In this document: piece after piece, positions 6,277 to 12,110 of the stretch
Position numbering within the stretch: position 1 is the first letter of the stretch
Layout: the number at the start of each line of letters is the position of its first letter
Assembly (NCBI GenBank): GCA_020217115.1
Contig: JAIWOA010000053.1
Location: 1-12,110, forward strand
DNA length: 12,110 nucleotides
Direction: 5' to 3'
Source: Calditerrivibrio sp.
Lineage (GTDB): Bacteria > Chrysiogenota > Deferribacteres > Deferribacterales > Calditerrivibrionaceae
Position numbers and translations under genes: made by a program
Notes under the pieces: generated by a model
What the model was told of the DNA's origin: nothing
Databases searched by the model: none
What the model saw: only the letters and a program-made list of their open reading frames with translations

Positions 6277-9200
6277 ATGAAATTTAAAAAGCTTATTATA
6301 CAGGGATTTAAATCTTTTGTTGACAAGACAGTTATAGAATTTCCAGATGGGATTACTGCTGTTGTAGGTCCAAATGGTAGCGGTAAAAGTAATATTCTCG
6401 ATGCTATACGTTGGATACTTGGGGAGCAAAATCCTAAGGAGCTGAGAGGCTCCAACATGGATGATATTATTTTTGCAGGATCTGAAAATAGAAAGGGTTC
6501 CAATATTGCATTTGTTACGTTAGTTCTCACAGATATAGATGAATCTCTGGCAGCTAAGTGGGGATCATTTAGTGAAGTGGAGATAACGAGAAAATATTGC
6601 AGGGATGGGGATAGGGAATATTTTATCAATAATAAGAGATGTAAGTTAAAGGATATAAGGGAGATATTTTATGATACCGGGCTTGGTTCTAAAAGTATCT
6701 CTATTATAGAACAGGGAAAGGTTGAAAAGCTTATATCTGCAACTCCAGAAGAGATAAGACAGTTCTTTGATGAAGCTGCTGGAATAATAAAATTTAAAGA
6801 GAAAAAGAAGGAAGCTGAAAGGCGCTTAGAGCAGTCGATGGATAATCTGAACAGGGTGAACGATATCCTTAATGAAGTGAAGTATAAAAGAGAGCAACTT
6901 CAGGAACAACTGGCAAATCTTAATTTATATAGGGAACTTAGTAATGAAAAGAACAGACTTGAGAAGATCATCTATTCTAAAAACTATTTTACAAACATTA
7001 AACAGTACAATGAGTTAATTGACAAACATAATAACCTTCAATTAGATCTTTCTACAAAGATTAATGAGTTTGAGATTTTGCGAAAAGAAGAGGAAAAATA
7101 TAAAAATGATTTTGCTAAACTGGAGATTGAACTTAAAGGAGTAAATTCATCAATTCTTGATGTTACCGAAAAACTTGGTAAGCTCAATACTGAAAGCTCA
7201 TTGTTGGAAAACAACATATTAAATGCAGAACAATCAAAGGATAACATCTTATTAGAAATTGATTCAATTGAAAAGAGATTAAAGGATTTGACAAAGAATA
7301 GAGATATCCATATTAAAAATCAGGAAGTTCTTGAGGGAGATATAGAGGTAAAAAATTCTCTTTTGCTTGATTATGAGGAAGCTTTGAAAGAGCTAAACAG
7401 GGAAAAAGATTACCTTGTTGATGAGATAGATGACAATAGGGATAATTTTTTGAAAATTGCCGAAAAAAGTTCAAACCTGAGAAACCAGATTATAAAATCT
7501 GATGGGGAGATTTTTAGATTAAATAGAGAGATAGACAGGTTAAGGGATGAAAAGCTTAAACTTTCTGAAGAAATTCTGGAAATTGATAAAAAGATTGAGG
7601 AGAAATCGAAAATACTCAGCGATCTGATTCTGGAAAAGGATATTCTTAGTGGAGAGATATCCAAACTTTCAACGACAATCTCTGATCTAAATGCTAAGAT
7701 GAAACTAATTAATGAAGAAATTAGCAATTTGAAAGGGATAAAAATGAGTCATGAAGCTATGCTGGCAAAGCTTGAGACTGATCTTAACGATGAATCCTTT
7801 GGAAAAGAGCTGAGATCGATCTTTAAAAATGAAGAGATGGGATTATTACTTGATTATGAACTTCCTGAAGATAGAAAATATTTTTATGGTGATGTTATTG
7901 TGTTTAAATTGGAGGATAAAGAGAACGTTTTTAGCCTATTGGGGAAAACTAAAACATATACAAGATTTGTTTTTGAAGAGGATATCAGTTTAATATTGGA
8001 AAATATATCAAAGGGTAGTTTTGAAAAGGTATCTGAACAGATCGTAAAGATTGATGGTATATATTATAAAAGTGGGGACAGCGGAAGGAGTGAAAAACTA
8101 ATTAAGCTAAGAAAAGAGATAGAAGATACGAGGGAAACTCTCAACGATATTTCTAAACAATTGTTAAACAAGTTATCTGAGTATGGTAACCTTGAAATCT
8201 TAAAATCTGAAAATGATTCAGCCTTTGAAAGGTTGAAGCTAAATCTAAACAATTGTGAAAAAAAAGTTTCGGTAATAACATCTGAAATAAATAATTATAA
8301 AAATATGAAAGATAACTTTCTCAGGAGGGATACCACACTTCTCAGGGAGATAAATTTTAATACTGAAGAGCTTGAAAGATTAAAGATAAAAAATGAAAAT
8401 GAGAATGAGCTATTGTCCTCATTGTCAGAACAGCAAAAGGAACTTGAAGAGCATTATGAGATATTGTCCTTAAAGATGGAGGAGTATGAGGAACGTATTA
8501 CTGAGGAAAAGGATAAGATATCTAATCTAAAAATAGAATTGTCAGGTCTCAGGGAAAAAAGCAATGCATATAGAAAAGAACTGATATACATAGAAAGAGA
8601 GATAAACTCTGCATCAACTAAAATTATACATTTAAGGGATAAACTGAATAAACTTTTAACCGTTGATCTGACAAATTGGAGATCCTCTTTGGAAGTTAAC
8701 AGATCTAAAATAGAGGGTTTAGAGAAGGAAAGGATTGAGCTTTTGTCAAATAAAAATAGAGTAGAGGGTTTTATTTCAGAGATATCTGAACAGATCAAGA
8801 AGACCTCTGAGATAATTGAAGAAAGTAACAAAATTAATAAAAAGATAGAGTTATCAATACAGGATCTGAAATTAAAGATAGTTCAGTTTAAAACCTCGTT
8901 GGACAATATGGAAGAAGCTTTTCGTGATAGGTTTGGTGTAGAACTTAAAGATGTTTATGAACAATTTTGTTGTGAAAATTTTAATCTCTCTTCACTAAAA
9001 AATAGTATCATTGAGATAGAAAGCAAAATATCCTCCATTGGAGCTTTGAATATGGGGGCAGAAGCAAATTATAAAGAGGTTGAGGAACGATACAGCTTTT
9101 TATCAAAGCAGAAAAATGATCTTGATGAAGCTATCCAGAGTATAAGGGATATTATATATGAAATAGATAAAAAAACAGCAGAAAGTTTTTATGATACGTT

Positions 9201-9636
9201 TCAGTCTATTAAAAAGAATTTCAAAGATATTTTCAAAATACTTTTTGGTGGTGAAGGTAGATCAGATATAACATTAACCGATGAAGGGGATATCTTAAAC
9301 ACAGGTGTAGAGATATTTGTACAGCCCCCCGGAAAAAGGCTTCAAAATATGACTCTTTTGTCTGGGGGAGAAAAAGCAATGACTGCAGCTGTTCTGCTTT
9401 TTGCTATGTTTCTTCACAAACCATCTCCATTCTGTTTTCTTGATGAAATAGATGCTCCACTTGATGATGCAAATATAGGGAGATTTTGTAGTATACTAAA
9501 GGATATGTCTAAAAAAGCTCAATTTGTAATAATTACCCATAACCAGAAAACTATGGAAGTAGCTGATCAACTATATGGTGTAACAATGCAAGAACCGGGA
9601 GTTTCAAAGGTAATTTCGGTAAAGTTTGAAAATTAA
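6277..9636 (+). CDS. smc: Chromosome partition protein SMC, with a reduced hinge
   Basis: Structural-maintenance-of-chromosomes ATPase. It dimerises and, with ScpA and ScpB (not in this window), compacts and segregates the chromosome. It has 1119 residues; bacterial SMCs are commonly about 1150-1190. The N-terminal head has Walker A GPNGSGKSN (31-39) and the FYDTGLGSKSISIIEQGKVE stretch containing the R-loop/Q-loop region (to about 150). Charged, heptad-like coiled coil runs about 175-505 and again about 605-920. The C-terminal head starts near GALNMGAEANYKEV (922), with signature LSGGEK (1028-1033), Walker B FCFLDE (1052-1057), D-loop DAPLDDAN and H1088 in ITHN. The segment between the coils is only about 95-100 residues. 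It lacks a recognisable first half of the SMC hinge and the usual glycine-rich end. The start lies 2 nt after the ABC ATPase stop with no clear Shine-Dalgarno, implying coupling. A strong terminator follows directly. Identity is firm; hinge reduction is my reading by eye. Confidence 0.95.
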   Translation: MKFKKLIIQGFKSFVDKTVIEFPDGITAVVGPNGSGKSNILDAIRWILGEQNPKELRGSNMDDIIFAGSENRKGSNIAFVTLVLTDIDESLAAKWGSFSEVEITRKYCRDGDREYFINNKRCKLKDIREIFYDTGLGSKSISIIEQGKVEKLISATPEEIRQFFDEAAGIIKFKEKKKEAERRLEQSMDNLNRVNDILNEVKYKREQLQEQLANLNLYRELSNEKNRLEKIIYSKNYFTNIKQYNELIDKHNNLQLDLSTKINEFEILRKEEEKYKNDFAKLEIELKGVNSSILDVTEKLGKLNTESSLLENNILNAEQSKDNILLEIDSIEKRLKDLTKNRDIHIKNQEVLEGDIEVKNSLLLDYEEALKELNREKDYLVDEIDDNRDNFLKIAEKSSNLRNQIIKSDGEIFRLNREIDRLRDEKLKLSEEILEIDKKIEEKSKILSDLILEKDILSGEISKLSTTISDLNAKMKLINEEISNLKGIKMSHEAMLAKLETDLNDESFGKELRSIFKNEEMGLLLDYELPEDRKYFYGDVIVFKLEDKENVFSLLGKTKTYTRFVFEEDISLILENISKGSFEKVSEQIVKIDGIYYKSGDSGRSEKLIKLRKEIEDTRETLNDISKQLLNKLSEYGNLEILKSENDSAFERLKLNLNNCEKKVSVITSEINNYKNMKDNFLRRDTTLLREINFNTEELERLKIKNENENELLSSLSEQQKELEEHYEILSLKMEEYEERITEEKDKISNLKIELSGLREKSNAYRKELIYIEREINSASTKIIHLRDKLNKLLTVDLTNWRSSLEVNRSKIEGLEKERIELLSNKNRVEGFISEISEQIKKTSEIIEESNKINKKIELSIQDLKLKIVQFKTSLDNMEEAFRDRFGVELKDVYEQFCCENFNLSSLKNSIIEIESKISSIGALNMGAEANYKEVEERYSFLSKQKNDLDEAIQSIRDIIYEIDKKTAESFYDTFQSIKKNFKDIFKILFGGEGRSDITLTDEGDILNTGVEIFVQPPGKRLQNMTLLSGGEKAMTAAVLLFAMFLHKPSPFCFLDEIDAPLDDANIGRFCSILKDMSKKAQFVIITHNQKTMEVADQLYGVTMQEPGVSKVISVKFEN

Positions 9637-9637
9637 A

Positions 9638-9662
9638 AAAGGCGGGGTTTATCCCCGCCTTT
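9638..9662. terminator. Bidirectional intrinsic terminator between smc and icd
   Basis: A perfect 10-bp inverted repeat, AAAGGCGGGG and CCCCGCCTTT, surrounds the 5-nt loop TTTAT. It starts 2 nt after the smc stop and ends 5 nt from the icd stop, serving two convergent genes. On the minus strand the stem is followed by six T residues, so it is strongest for icd. On the plus strand the tail is TTTATAATTAT, weaker but still usable for smc. Confidence 0.92.
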
Positions 9663-9666
9663 ATAA

Positions 9667-11913
<2,247 letters not shown>

Positions 11914-11935
11914 TTATTTGTTTTTGCTAATTATT

Positions 11936-11952
11936 TTGTATACAGTATACAA
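11936..11952. promoter_or_regulatory. Perfect 17-bp palindrome, probable repressor operator of icd
   Basis: TTGTATAC-A-GTATACAA is an exact inverted repeat of 8 bp arms around one base, centred 46 bp upstream of the icd ATG. It lies just downstream of the likely -10 and would cover the transcription start, the classic position for repression. The TTGT...ACAA palindromic form resembles operators of GntR-family (FadR/FCD subgroup) regulators; that link is by resemblance only. No regulator gene is in the window. Confidence 0.6.
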
Positions 11953-11953
11953 G

Positions 11954-11982
11954 CATGTAATATATTTATAGAATTTTGTCAA
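11954..11982 (-). promoter_or_regulatory. Candidate icd promoter
   Basis: On the minus strand a perfect TTGACA (-35) occupies 11982-11977. At a 17-nt spacing the -10 would be TACATG (11959-11954), a poor match; TTACAT is reached at 16 nt. A better -10-like TATACT lies within the palindrome but is 27 nt away. A perfect -35 with a weak -10 suits a regulated promoter, but the start site is unproven. Confidence 0.45.
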
Positions 11983-12110
11983 GTGATATTGTTTTGCTTT
12001 GTTTTTAATTCAAAACAGTGTTATTGTAAAGATATTTCTATTGAATTGCTTATTTATTTGGATGTTTTTTATCATTTAGATGTAACTAATATATAAGATA
12101 TATAGTTTTT
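11983..12110. other. AT-rich intergenic stretch with no gene seen
   Basis: The last 128 bases show no open frame with a ribosome binding site and no strong hairpin. A short TATAT-AAG-ATATA inverted repeat near 12093-12105 is expected by chance at this composition. It probably forms the upstream flank of the icd promoter and the edge of the next gene outside the window. Confidence 0.5.

Noticed and set aside
8454..8831. Long minus-strand open frames within smc (also 7410-7727 and 6231-6629)
   Set aside because: Serine- and leucine-rich translations are the expected complement of a glutamate- and lysine-rich coiled-coil gene, not real proteins.
6277..9636. Reading the short SMC as an SbcC/RecN/Rad50-type protein or a frameshifted gene
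   Set aside because: The C-terminal head has the SMC-specific end (LDEIDAPLDDAN, ITHNQKTMEVADQLYGVTM) and the frame is continuous, so it is an intact SMC with an unusual hinge.

Overview
The window is AT-rich (roughly one third G+C by eye). It carries seven complete recognisable protein genes, one small uncharacterised gene, and the 5' half of another gene at its left edge. The gene set points to a Gram-negative (diderm) bacterium: a LolA-type lipoprotein carrier, a cleavable periplasmic binding protein without a lipobox, an SMC condensin and an NADP-dependent monomeric isocitrate dehydrogenase. The base composition and protein style would fit Deferribacteres (Calditerrivibrio, Deferribacter and relatives). 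That assignment comes from memory of the families and was not tested. I see no rRNA, tRNA, CRISPR array, insertion sequence, phage gene or other sign of mobility. This looks like ordinary core chromosome.

Left block, minus strand: lolA (890-1507) followed by argS (1-822, cut by the window edge), which may be co-transcribed. A short AT-rich divergent region (1508-1640) separates them from a plus-strand cluster: a stand-alone receiver-domain protein (1641-1976), a 61-residue four-cysteine protein (1986-2171) and a PepD-type M20C dipeptidase (2161-3546). A 9-nt gap and an 11-nt overlap make these three one operon.

Centre, plus strand: after a candidate promoter at 3574-3602 comes a complete ABC importer of the TrpX/CD0873-like class: binding protein (3636-4586), permease (4590-5483) and ATPase (5480-6274). 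Two bases after the ATPase stop begins smc (6277-9636), with no visible Shine-Dalgarno sequence of its own, so the condensin gene appears to be the last gene of a transporter operon. A strong bidirectional hairpin (9638-9662) ends smc and the convergent gene.

Right block, minus strand: the monomeric isocitrate dehydrogenase gene (9667-11898). It is preceded by a perfect TTGACA -35 box and a perfect 17-bp palindrome positioned where a repressor would cover the transcription start. The remaining 11983-12110 is AT-rich DNA in which I see no gene.

I do not see a convincing undescribed multi-gene system. The best leads are the SMC protein, whose arms are full length but whose hinge looks about half-sized, the four-cysteine small protein between a receiver and a peptidase, and the palindromic operator at the isocitrate dehydrogenase promoter. 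Two annotated starts should be moved inward to codons with good ribosome binding sites: lolA to TTG at 1507 and the binding protein to ATG at 3636.
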